This document shows positions 1-7,174 of a DNA stretch of 21,771 bases, piece after piece. The notes beneath the pieces are model-generated. The model was not told where the DNA came from, made no database searches, and was given only the letters and a program-made list of their open reading frames with translations. The position numbers and the translations under genes are program-made. The stretch's first letter is position 1. Each line of letters starts with the position of its first letter. This DNA comes from Synergistales bacterium (GTDB lineage Bacteria; Synergistota; Synergistia; Synergistales; Synergistaceae), in contig BOCB01000024.1 in the NCBI GenBank assembly GCA_026002695.1, forward strand, positions 1 to 21,771, given 5' to 3'.

Positions 1-482
1 GCCCAATGGCGGCCAAACTCGGCGCGTCGCGCTGGCAGATGGTCTGCGGCGGGGCGAGTGAGCCGCGGGGTGTTACGTGTGCCTATAATCCTGAAATAGA
101 GCGAAAATTTATAGAGAGAGCCATATCGTCGGCGCGTAAAGGTCTTGCGCGCGGCGCGCGCGTGACGGCGGGGGGCGGTCTTGCAGTCGCTTTGGCCAAG
201 GAAGCCGCCGCGTCGGGCGTAGGCATGAGGATAGATATTAACTTCAAGGACGACGCCGAGATGACGAAAATACTGTTCGGCGAAGGCGGGCCGAGGGCGG
301 TTTACTTCGTTCGCCCCGACGACAGGGGCGCGTTCCTCTCGCTGTGGGACAGATTCCCTATCACTCAGATTGGGCGCGCCGGCGGCAAATATCTTCGTAT
401 AGCGCAGCGTGAGATCGGCGTGGATGAAATAAGAGGAGCTATGGCGGCGGGCGGGCTGTTCCGTTCGCGGAAGAGAGGTTAG
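1..482 (+). CDS. purL: Phosphoribosylformylglycinamidine synthase II (PurL), C-terminal part
   Basis: The reading frame is open from the window edge (first full codon at 3) to TAG at 480-482, so the N-terminal part lies outside the window. PurL makes FGAM from FGAR, glutamine and ATP in purine synthesis. The visible ~160 residues are the last AIRS-like domain. The segment GGGLAVALAKEAA matches the family's glycine-rich (S/T)DGGL-A-A-AE element, and LFGEGGPRAVYF matches the LFGE-s-R-V stretch near the C-terminus. The internal ATG at 6 is not a credible start because homology to the domain begins before it. The stop is 3 nt ahead of the purF start, which supports a purine operon. The family call is firm; the exact subtype (small PurL versus long fused PurL) cannot be judged from this fragment. 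Confidence 0.88.
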   Translation, partial: PMAAKLGASRWQMVCGGASEPRGVTCAYNPEIERKFIERAISSARKGLARGARVTAGGGLAVALAKEAAASGVGMRIDINFKDDAEMTKILFGEGGPRAVYFVRPDDRGAFLSLWDRFPITQIGRAGGKYLRIAQREIGVDEIRGAMAAGGLFRSRKRG

Positions 483-485
483 ATA

Positions 486-1883
486 ATGTGCGGAGTCTTC
501 GGGGCTTACAGCGAGACTGATTACGTGACCGAGGAGGTCTACCTCGCTTTGCAGGCCCTTCAGCACAGGGGGCAGGAGTCGGCGGGCATCGCCTGGATAG
601 ACGATCGCGGACGCGTGAACTCGCACAAGGGTATGGGGCTCGTACACGAGGCGCTCAATCAGGATACGCTGTCAAAGATGACCGCCACTTCGGCGATAGG
701 ACATGTGCGTTACTCGACTGCCGGAGGCTCCATGCTGCAAAACGCCCAGCCGATATGCGCGAACTACGCTCAGGGTCCGGTCGCCATCGCGCACAACGGC
801 AACCTCACTAACGCCGGCGGACTGCGCTTGGAGTTAGAGCACAGGGGCGCGATTTTTCAATCTACCTCTGACACGGAGGCGATATTGCACCTCGTCGCCC
901 ATCAGCCGGACAAGAGCCCGTTCGACGCGCTCGCCTGCGCTTTGGAGAGGGCTCAGGGCGCGTTCAGCCTCGTCGTCCTGCTCGAAGAGGGGTTAGTCGC
1001 GGCTCGTGACCCTTGGGGCTTCCGCCCGCTGGCGCTTGGCCGCAAGGGAGAGAATTATTACGTCTCGTCGGAGTCGTGCGCGTTCAGCCTTTTGGGAGCG
1101 ACGCTCGTGCGCGCCGTCGAGCCGGGCGAGATATTGCTGATAAACGAGAACGGCCTGACGTCGCGTTACCTGCGCAACAAGCCGCCGAAGAGGAAGCTCT
1201 GCTCGTTCGAGTTCGTGTACTTCGCGCGGCCTGACAGCGTCATAGGCGGCCGGTCCGTATATAAGGCGAGGCAGGAGATGGGACGCCGACTCGCGCGGAG
1301 CTGCGGCAAACTCGGCGGCTCCGCGGGTTGCGCCGATTTCGTCGCGTATATGCCCGACAGCGGGACTACGGCGGGCATCGGTTACGCTAAGGAGTCGGGT
1401 CTGCCGTTCGAATCGGCTGTCGTCCGCAACAGGTATGTGGGGCGAACGTTCATCCAGCCTACTCAGAGGGTGCGCGAGCTCGGAGTCAGGGTGAAACTCA
1501 GCCCGAACGGCGAGATATTTTCGGGGAAGAGCGCCATCCTGGTGGATGACTCGTTGGTGCGAGGCACGACCGCGGGCTTGGTGGTATCCATGATACGCGA
1601 GTGCAACGCGCGCGAGCTTCATATGCGCATATCGTCCCCGCCGGTTAAGTTCCCCTGTTATTATGGGATAGACACGCCGTCGCGCGGCGAGCTGATAGCC
1701 GCGAAACTGTCCGTGGAGGAGATAGCCGCCTCCGTGGGCGTCGATTCGCTGGCTTATCTCGACAAGGACGACATGATAAGCGCGATAGGCATACCGGGCG
1801 ACGAACTCTGCACGGCGTGCTTCGACGGGACATATTTAGAAGATCAGGAAGGGTCGATTTATTGTGAGGGGCCCGAAGGGTAA
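486..1883 (+). CDS. purF: Amidophosphoribosyltransferase (glutamine PRPP amidotransferase)
   Basis: It catalyses the first committed step of purine synthesis: PRPP plus glutamine gives 5-phosphoribosylamine. The protein begins MCGVFG, so after Met removal Cys2 becomes the N-terminal nucleophile of the glutaminase domain (about residues 2-230). The phosphoribosyltransferase domain follows, with the PRPP loop ILVDDSLVRGTTAG around residues 351-364 (Asp354, Asp355). Four cysteines, Cys239, Cys391, Cys442 and Cys445 (CTAC), fall where the Bacillus-type enzyme binds a 4Fe-4S cluster, so this is probably the oxygen-sensitive Fe-S form. Its 465 residues are a normal family length. It starts 3 nt after the purL stop and is probably cotranscribed with it. 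The start is fixed by the catalytic cysteine. Confidence 0.96.
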   Translation: MCGVFGAYSETDYVTEEVYLALQALQHRGQESAGIAWIDDRGRVNSHKGMGLVHEALNQDTLSKMTATSAIGHVRYSTAGGSMLQNAQPICANYAQGPVAIAHNGNLTNAGGLRLELEHRGAIFQSTSDTEAILHLVAHQPDKSPFDALACALERAQGAFSLVVLLEEGLVAARDPWGFRPLALGRKGENYYVSSESCAFSLLGATLVRAVEPGEILLINENGLTSRYLRNKPPKRKLCSFEFVYFARPDSVIGGRSVYKARQEMGRRLARSCGKLGGSAGCADFVAYMPDSGTTAGIGYAKESGLPFESAVVRNRYVGRTFIQPTQRVRELGVRVKLSPNGEIFSGKSAILVDDSLVRGTTAGLVVSMIRECNARELHMRISSPPVKFPCYYGIDTPSRGELIAAKLSVEEIAASVGVDSLAYLDKDDMISAIGIPGDELCTACFDGTYLEDQEGSIYCEGPEG

Positions 1884-1901
1884 CTATAAAAAAGGAAACT
1901 C

Positions 1902-2681
1902 ATGCCGACAACAATCCTGAATAACCTGACCGTCAACTATTTTGACAGCGGCAGCGGCGAAGCCGTGGTCTTTCTTCACGGCTGGGGCTGCTCCTTTTCG
2001 ATATTCGAGCCGTTTCTGAACATCCTCAAATCCCATCGCCGCGTGGTTGCGCTTGACCTTCCGGGCTTCGGGGAGAGCGGTGAGCCGCCTCACGGCTGGT
2101 CGCTCGATGAATATGCTGATTTCACGGAAGGCTTTTTGTCGCTGGTAGGCGTCGAAAGCGCCGTGATGATAGGACATTCCTTCGGGGGACGTATAATAAT
2201 TAAATTGGCCTCCCGTAAGGAGCGCCGCGTAAAAATAACGAAGGCCGTGCTTATAGGCAGCGCCGGGGTGCGTCCGCCGAGGACGCTGAAAAAACGCGCG
2301 CGCGCGGCGTTTTATAAATTAGGCAGGCGTGTTTTATCGGCCGGCTTTATTAAAAGACGATTCCCCGATTTATTGGAGCGCTGGAGGCTCAGGACGGCCT
2401 CCGCCGATTACAGGAACGCGTCGCCGATAATGAGGGAGAGCCTTGTGAAAGTGGTGAACGAGGACCTGACGCCGCTCCTGTCGTCTGTGCCATGCCCGAC
2501 ATTGCTGATATGGGGCGGGGGGGACACGGCGACGCCTCTCTCCGACGGGAAGACTATGGAGCGGCTGATCCCCGACGCCGGGCTCGTCGTATACGGCGGC
2601 GCGGGGCATTATTCGTTCCTTGAGCGCAAAGCCGAGGTCCTCGCGGTACTCAATTCCTTTCTGGGAACAGCGGCGGGATAA
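1902..2681 (+). CDS. Alpha/beta-fold hydrolase
   Basis: This is a 259-residue single-domain hydrolase. The oxyanion-hole motif FLHGWG lies near residues 24-29, the nucleophile elbow GHSFGG near 90-95 (Ser92), the acidic residue in the IWGGGDTATP segment near 205, and the catalytic His in GAGHYSFLE near 236. The set is a complete Ser-Asp-His triad. The sequence resembles the MhpC/BioH-like branch of esterases and C-C hydrolases, but the substrate cannot be read from it. No signal peptide is seen, so it is probably cytosolic. AAAAAGGAAA lies 7-10 nt before the ATG. The next gene begins 2 nt after its stop, so it probably shares a transcript with the Mur ligase and may serve envelope metabolism, which is inference. 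Confidence 0.85.
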   Translation: MPTTILNNLTVNYFDSGSGEAVVFLHGWGCSFSIFEPFLNILKSHRRVVALDLPGFGESGEPPHGWSLDEYADFTEGFLSLVGVESAVMIGHSFGGRIIIKLASRKERRVKITKAVLIGSAGVRPPRTLKKRARAAFYKLGRRVLSAGFIKRRFPDLLERWRLRTASADYRNASPIMRESLVKVVNEDLTPLLSSVPCPTLLIWGGGDTATPLSDGKTMERLIPDAGLVVYGGAGHYSFLERKAEVLAVLNSFLGTAAG

Positions 2682-2683
2682 AC

Positions 2684-4339
2684 ATGGAAAATTGGCTCAT
2701 CGACGCTTTCCTCCGCACCGCGTTATCGGCGTCTTTCTTTGTCTGCTGCGCCGCGCTCGCTGTACGCGAGGTTCATATGTTTCAGCTCAACTCCTACAAG
2801 CCGGCCGCCCACATGAAATGGCTCCGCAGAACTTTCTCGGACTATGCCCTGAGACGCGCGCCCATAATCCCGATACTCGCCGCTCCGCTCTTTGACGGCT
2901 GGCAGCGCATCCCTCTTGATCATATATTTTTCTCGGCCATATGCGCGCTCCTGCCGGCGGCGTTGTTCACGGTAAGCGCGTACCTGAACCTGCCAAAGCC
3001 GGCGAAAAAACCTCTCGTATATACCAACCGGGTCAAGCGCCTGTTCGTTACATACATTATCCTCACCCTGGCAGCGCTCACCCTCTCGTTTTACCTGGGC
3101 GCGGCGGGGCAATGCGCGGCTCTCGCCGCGTTCGCTCTCGCCGCTCCGTTTGCGATACTGCTATCGAACGCGATAAACTCGCCCGTCGAAAAGAACATCA
3201 ACAACAGTTATATCAAGGACGCGCTGCGCATAATGGAGGACGCCCCGCGCCTTGTGGTGATAGGGGTTACGGGCAGCTACGGCAAGACGAGCGTCAAGCA
3301 CTTTCTGACCAAGCTCCTCTCGCGCAAGTACAACGTGCTTATGACGCCCGGCAACTACAACACGACGCTCGGCGTCGTAAAGACCATACGCGAAGACTTG
3401 AAGCCTTTTCACGAGATATTCGTCTGCGAGATGGGCGCGCGCAGCAGAGGCGACATAAAGGAGATATGCGGCATAGTTAAGCCTAAGTACGGCGTGATCA
3501 CGTCAATCGGCCCGCAGCACCTTGAGACCTTCGGCTCGATGGAAAATATCGCCCTGACAAAATTCGAGCTCGCGGACGCGTTGCCTGAGGACGGGGCCGC
3601 GTTTTTGAATTTCGGCGACGAGATTATACGCGAACACGTGAAAGAGTCAGGACCGCGGGGCGCCGCCCCGCGCCCCGCGGGGAAACTGAGTTTCCCCGGC
3701 CTTCCGCGAAAAAGCTTAATATCTTATGGCGTTGGGGATTATGAGGCTGAGGACGTATCAGTCTCCCGCGGGGGGGCGTCCTTTTCGGTTAAGCTCGCCT
3801 CCGGCGAGACAGCTGACTTTTCGTCCAAGCTGATAGGCGCTCATAATGTTACGAATATTTTGGGCGCGATAGCCGTCGCGGACTTCCTCGGCGTCAGCGC
3901 GGACGACATGAAAATGGCGGTCAGGCGTTTGGAGCCCGTGCCCCACAGGCTCCAGCTCATCGACAGAGGCGGCCTTACGATAATCGACGACGCGTACAAC
4001 TCGAACCTCCGGGGCGCGCGCGGCGCGCTCGACGCGCTCGCCCTGTTCGACGGGTATAAAATATTAATGACGCCGGGCTTCGTCGAAATGGGGGCGTCCG
4101 AGGACGAGTATCATTATAAATTCGGAGCTTACGCCGCGAGCCTGTGCGACTATGTTATATTGATGGGCGCGCGCCGGACTAAGGCAATCCGCGAGGGACT
4201 GTCGGCAAACGGCTGCGCGGACGACAAAATATTCACGGCGTCATCGCTGACGGAGGCGTTCGAGCGCGTTTCGTCGCTGCGGACGGAGGGTCGCCGGAAG
4301 ATAGTGCTGATAGAAAACGATTTGCCGGATAATTATTAA
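2684..4339 (+). CDS. murF: Membrane-anchored MurF-type Mur ligase
   Basis: The C-terminal two thirds is a Mur ligase. The P-loop GVTGSYGKTS is at residues 194-203, followed by TPGNYNTTLGV, EMGARSRGDI, the SIGPQHLETFGS segment and DDAYNSNLRGA, which matches the MurF motif DAYNANP. MurF adds D-Ala-D-Ala to the UDP-MurNAc-tripeptide. Unlike cytosolic MurF (about 450 residues), this 551-residue protein starts with about 165 residues holding roughly four hydrophobic helices (about 8-28, 80-101, 120-140 and 145-165), so it should sit at the inner membrane. Such N-terminally extended MurF-like proteins are known in some anaerobes. Residues near 325-345 are encoded by two adjacent perfect hairpins (see the repeat entry). 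The ddl gene directly downstream makes the D-Ala-D-Ala substrate. Alternative: a Mur ligase paralogue acting on another amino acid. Confidence 0.85.
   Translation: MENWLIDAFLRTALSASFFVCCAALAVREVHMFQLNSYKPAAHMKWLRRTFSDYALRRAPIIPILAAPLFDGWQRIPLDHIFFSAICALLPAALFTVSAYLNLPKPAKKPLVYTNRVKRLFVTYIILTLAALTLSFYLGAAGQCAALAAFALAAPFAILLSNAINSPVEKNINNSYIKDALRIMEDAPRLVVIGVTGSYGKTSVKHFLTKLLSRKYNVLMTPGNYNTTLGVVKTIREDLKPFHEIFVCEMGARSRGDIKEICGIVKPKYGVITSIGPQHLETFGSMENIALTKFELADALPEDGAAFLNFGDEIIREHVKESGPRGAAPRPAGKLSFPGLPRKSLISYGVGDYEAEDVSVSRGGASFSVKLASGETADFSSKLIGAHNVTNILGAIAVADFLGVSADDMKMAVRRLEPVPHRLQLIDRGGLTIIDDAYNSNLRGARGALDALALFDGYKILMTPGFVEMGASEDEYHYKFGAYAASLCDYVILMGARRTKAIREGLSANGCADDKIFTASSLTEAFERVSSLRTEGRRKIVLIENDLPDNY
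3653..3698 (+). repeat. Two adjacent perfect 10-bp hairpins inside the Mur ligase gene
   Basis: CCGCGGGGCG (3653-3662) pairs with CGCCCCGCGG (3671-3680) across an 8-nt loop. Directly after it, CGGGGAAACT (3678-3687) pairs with AGTTTCCCCG (3689-3698) across 1 nt. The stretch is translated in frame as a Gly/Pro/Arg-rich loop between two Mur ligase segments. It looks like a palindromic element inserted in frame, in the manner of intragenic palindromic repeats. Only one copy was seen here, so mobility is inference. Confidence 0.6.
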
Positions 4340-4358
4340 TTATTGAATACCAGGTAAC

Positions 4359-4377
4359 GGGCGGCAGGATGCCGCCC
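4359..4377 (+). other. Hairpin between murF and ddl
   Basis: GGGCGGCA (4359-4366) and TGCCGCCC (4370-4377) form a perfect 8-bp stem with a 3-nt loop. GTAACG just before and CGTTAC just after can extend it imperfectly. No T-tract follows, so it is more likely an mRNA-stabilising or attenuating hairpin than a simple terminator. The D-Ala-D-Ala ligase start lies 39 nt downstream. Confidence 0.5.
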
Positions 4378-4416
4378 GCCGCCGTTACAAAGGGTAACGA
4401 TAAGGGGATGATATAC

Positions 4417-5595
4417 ATGCGCGTTACAGTCGGAGTTTTTTTCGGGGGCAGGAGCGTTGAGCACGAGGTATCCGTAATATCGGCCATTCAGGCGGTAAAC
4501 GCTTTCGACAAGTCGAAGTACGACGTCGTGCCGGTGTACTGCGCAAAGGACGATCATTTGTACGCGGGGACGGACATCGGCAAAATAGAGGCTTATAAGG
4601 ACATACCCGCGCTCCTGTCGCGCAGTCAGCGAGTTATATGCGCGCCGCTTGAAAAGGGCAGGCTGGCTTTGGTGAAGTACCCGCCCAAGCTGCTCGGCGG
4701 TGCGGTTTACGCCTCGATAGACCTCGCGTTTCCGATCGTGCACGGGGCGAACGTCGAGGACGGGACGATTCAGGGCTTCTTCAATTATATGTCGGTCCCG
4801 TTCGTCGGCTGCGACGTGACGGCGTCGGCTGTGAGCATGGACAAGTATGTTACGAAGGCAGTGCTGCGCTTCAACGATATACCCGTGCTCGACTGCGTGA
4901 GGCTGTCGGCGAAGCCGTTCTACTCCGGAGAGGACGAGGCTGTGCGCAGGGTCGAGAATGCGTTTTCGTATCCCATGATAGTGAAGCCCGTCAACCTCGG
5001 TTCGAGCATAGGCATAAAGAAGGCGTATTCGGCGGTGGAGCTGGTCGGCGCGTTCGAGTACGCCTTTCAGTTCGCCGGAACGGTCATCGTCGAGCGCGCC
5101 GTCGAAAATCTGCGCGAGCTCAACTGCGCTGTGCTGGGGTACGGGGACTCCGCCGAGGCGTCCGAGTGCGAGGAGCCGATAAGCGGCGACGCCATACTGA
5201 GCTACTCCGACAAGTACATGTCGGGCGGCAAGTCCAAGGGCATGAGCGCCTCCAAGAGAAAGCTCCCCGCCGACCTCCCGCCTGAAACGCGCGCCAAGGT
5301 GAGGGAGCTCGCCGTGAGGACGTTTACGGCGCTCGGCTGCTGCGGGGTGTCGCGCATAGATATGCTGATGGACGCGGCGAGCGGCGAGATATGGGTCAAC
5401 GAGATAAACCCGATCCCCGGTTCGCTGTCGTTCTACCTGTGGGAGCCGCTCGGCGTTTCATACGCGCGGCTGATCGACAAACTGATAGAGCTCTCCTTCA
5501 CGAGGGAGCGCGAAAACGCCGAGTTCGCGTCGTCGTTCGACACGAACATACTTGAAAATTTCAGCGGCGGAATGAAGGGGCCGAAGCAGAGATGA
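4417..5595 (+). CDS. ddl: D-alanine--D-alanine ligase
   Basis: This ATP-grasp enzyme joins two D-alanines for the peptidoglycan stem peptide. The N-terminal motif GGRSVEHEVSVISA is at residues 9-22. HGANVEDGTIQG follows from His109, an unusual variant of the family's HGxxGEDG. The ATP-binding lysine segment KPVNLGSSIG starts at Lys190, Tyr267 (DKYMSGG) sits where the D-Ala-specific ligases carry a tyrosine, and the metal-binding EINPIPGS starts at Glu329. ATG 4417 is chosen because AAGGGG at 4402-4407 is 9 nt upstream and the motif block begins at once; ATG 4369 would add residues encoded by the upstream hairpin. At 392 residues it is somewhat longer than typical Ddl. The tyrosine argues against a D-lactate or VanA-type ligase. 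Confidence 0.92.
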   Translation: MRVTVGVFFGGRSVEHEVSVISAIQAVNAFDKSKYDVVPVYCAKDDHLYAGTDIGKIEAYKDIPALLSRSQRVICAPLEKGRLALVKYPPKLLGGAVYASIDLAFPIVHGANVEDGTIQGFFNYMSVPFVGCDVTASAVSMDKYVTKAVLRFNDIPVLDCVRLSAKPFYSGEDEAVRRVENAFSYPMIVKPVNLGSSIGIKKAYSAVELVGAFEYAFQFAGTVIVERAVENLRELNCAVLGYGDSAEASECEEPISGDAILSYSDKYMSGGKSKGMSASKRKLPADLPPETRAKVRELAVRTFTALGCCGVSRIDMLMDAASGEIWVNEINPIPGSLSFYLWEPLGVSYARLIDKLIELSFTRERENAEFASSFDTNILENFSGGMKGPKQR

Positions 5596-5624
5596 AACGC
5601 CATAAACAACGCAACGGCAAGAAT

Positions 5625-5662
5625 TTACGCAACACGACCGAATTGTCTGCGTAAGGATTTTT
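5625..5662 (+). terminator. Possible weak terminator after ddl
   Basis: TTACGCA (5625-5631) and TGCGTAA (5648-5654) can pair across a 16-nt loop that itself contains GAC/GTC pairing. A short T-rich tract (GGATTTTTC) follows. The stem is AT-rich and the loop long, so termination would be partial at best. Confidence 0.35.
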
Positions 5663-5684
5663 CTGATAGGGGCGATGGTTCTAT

Positions 5685-5704
5685 GAGAGAGAGAGAGAGA
5701 GAGA
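5685..5704 (+). repeat. (GA)10 dinucleotide tract at the methyltransferase 5' end
   Basis: Ten perfect GA units start inside the ATG at 5683-5685, which has AGGGG at 5668-5672, 10 nt upstream. Read from that ATG the frame stops at TGA 5728-5730 after 15 codons. The methyltransferase frame is open upstream only to TAG 5667-5669 and has no start codon there. Loss of one GA unit (or gain of two) puts ATG 5683 in frame and restores a CxxC pair (CAVC) that completes an N-terminal zinc ribbon. This is the classic form of a slipped-strand contingency locus. Confidence 0.8.
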
Positions 5705-5726
5705 ATGCGCGGTATGCGGCGGCTCG

Positions 5727-6524
5727 ATGAGCCGGTTGCTGCGGAAAGAGGCGGGGTATCTCGTCTGTTCCTCGTGCGGCTATATGTCGTCGGATGACAA
5801 ACCAAGTCCGGGAGCTGACGTGGAGGGCGTAGAGCCGATAAGAGAGAAAAATTTCAGAATAATCCTCGGCCTCCTTAGGGAACGGCACGGAGCTCTCAAA
5901 ACGATCTTGGACGTCGGATGTTCCGATGGGCTGTTTATCAAAACAGCCCGCGATGACGGCTATGACGCGACGGGATTGGAGCCCGACCTGCCGAAAGCGA
6001 ACGCGGCGCGCGCAAAAGGGCTGCCCGTGATCGACGGTTTCTTTCCCGACGCGCCGGGCCTCTTCGGCAGGACTTTCGACGTTATAATATTCAACGACTC
6101 GTTCGAGCACATACCGAACCCCGCGCGGACCATCGGCGGAATAAAACGGCACCTGACCGGCGGCGGAGCAGCCGTCATAAACGTGCCGTCGAGCGGCGGG
6201 ATAGTCTTCAAAATATCGCTCCTGCTTGCCGGGCTCGGCATACCGTCCCCGCTGTACCGCCTGTGGCAGAGGGGCTTTTCATCCCCGCACCTGCATTACT
6301 TCAATAAACACAACATCGAGCTTCTCTTCAGGAACAACGGCTTCGAGCCAAGCTGCCGCGCTGACTTGGATTACTACGCGATCAGCGGGCTCTGGAAGAG
6401 GGTGCGGTACAAAACCTCAATACCAAAGTCCGCAGTCATCTGCTCCGGTCTCTTGGCGCTCTACCCGTTCTCCAAGATGATGAGCGACGTGTCTCTGTCG
6501 TTCTTCACGCGGAAGGAGATTTAA
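5727..6524 (+). CDS. Class I SAM-dependent methyltransferase with N-terminal zinc ribbon (start region out of frame)
   Basis: The methyltransferase fold is clear. Motif I is ILDVGCSDGLFI, the acidic end of strand 2 is GLEPD, DVIIFNDSFEHI follows, then GGAAVINVPSS. This is the Methyltransf_23 type common in sugar and surface-glycan clusters; the substrate is unknown. From ATG 5727 the protein has 265 residues and only one half of a zinc ribbon (CSSCG near residues 17-21). The missing half, CAVCGG, is encoded in the same frame just upstream at 5706-5723 but lacks an in-frame start, because the (GA)10 tract shifts ATG 5683. With nine GA units the product would be a 279-residue protein with both CxxC pairs. 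The TGA of the out-of-frame leader overlaps ATG 5727 (ATGA), so coupled re-initiation could still give the shorter form. No good ribosome site precedes 5727 itself. Confidence 0.85.
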   Translation: MSRLLRKEAGYLVCSSCGYMSSDDKPSPGADVEGVEPIREKNFRIILGLLRERHGALKTILDVGCSDGLFIKTARDDGYDATGLEPDLPKANAARAKGLPVIDGFFPDAPGLFGRTFDVIIFNDSFEHIPNPARTIGGIKRHLTGGGAAVINVPSSGGIVFKISLLLAGLGIPSPLYRLWQRGFSSPHLHYFNKHNIELLFRNNGFEPSCRADLDYYAISGLWKRVRYKTSIPKSAVICSGLLALYPFSKMMSDVSLSFFTRKEI

Positions 6525-6529
6525 GTAAT

Positions 6530-6632
6530 CGCTGATTAAACCGCCAAACGAAAAATTTTTTATATATTTATATATGTGGTATGATTGATAAGGGTTCGTC
6601 ATTTACCCTTTAGACTTCTAACAATAAATCAG
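6530..6632 (+). repeat. Dispersed intergenic repeat, copy A (upstream of lepB)
   Basis: This shares blocks in the same order with 10451-10547: CGCTGATTAA, GCCAAA, AGGGTT, TTACCCTTTAG and ACAATAAATCAG. The ends are an imperfect inverted repeat (GCTGATT and AATCAG), and an internal AAGGGT/ACCCTT hairpin is kept. The middle differs and is AT-rich here, with TATGAT near 6580 as a possible -10 for lepB. It is a small palindromic element or a shared structured leader. Confidence 0.65.
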
Positions 6633-6651
6633 TTTTTGCGGAGGTATCGAA

Positions 6652-7170
6652 TTGGCCAAACCTATGTGGCGCGAGATAGCTGAGACTGTTGTTTACGCGC
6701 TCTTGCTCGCTCTTTTGCTTCGGACATTTGTCATTCAGGCGTTCTGGATACCCAGCGGCTCGATGATCCCTACGCTTGACCCCGGCGACCGGGTGCTCGT
6801 ACTCAAATTCTGGTACTCGATACTTCGCTTCGAGCCGAAACGCGGCGACATTGTCGTGTTCAGGTATCCCATAGATCCGAGCAGGGACTTCGTGAAAAGG
6901 GTGATAGGGTTGCCCGGCGACTCCGTGGAGATAAAGGACGGGCGCGTCTTCATCAACAGCAGGGAGCTCGCTGAATCCTACGTGCAGAACCCGGACAATT
7001 TTACGTCGGAAGCGCCTATCGCTGTGCCCAAGGACAAATACTTCTGCTTGGGAGACAACCGCCCAAACTCGCAGGACAGCAGATTCTGGGGATTCGTGCC
7101 GAAGAATTACCTGAGAGGGCCGGCAGTGTTAAGATACTGGCCGCCGAGCAGGATAGGAAGGTTAGAGTAA
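6652..7170 (+). CDS. lepB: Signal peptidase I
   Basis: This membrane-bound serine protease removes signal peptides from exported proteins on the outer face of the cytoplasmic membrane. A single N-terminal hydrophobic helix (about residues 12-30) is followed by the catalytic serine motif PSGSMIPTL (Ser37), the lysine motif FVKRVIGLPGD (general base Lys82), and box E, GDNRPNSQDSRFWG, near the C-terminus. At 172 residues it matches the short, one-helix form typical of Bacillus-like enzymes. The start is TTG, chosen because GGAGG at 6640-6644 lies 7 nt upstream. The gene follows repeat copy A and is the first of a compact run; the next gene starts 4 nt after its stop. Confidence 0.95.
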   Translation: MAKPMWREIAETVVYALLLALLLRTFVIQAFWIPSGSMIPTLDPGDRVLVLKFWYSILRFEPKRGDIVVFRYPIDPSRDFVKRVIGLPGDSVEIKDGRVFINSRELAESYVQNPDNFTSEAPIAVPKDKYFCLGDNRPNSQDSRFWGFVPKNYLRGPAVLRYWPPSRIGRLE

Positions 7171-7174
7171 AAAG

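Noticed and set aside
993..1622. Long minus-strand frame opposite purF
   Set aside because: Arg/His-rich low-complexity translation typical of antisense of a GC-rich gene; purF is unambiguous on the plus strand.
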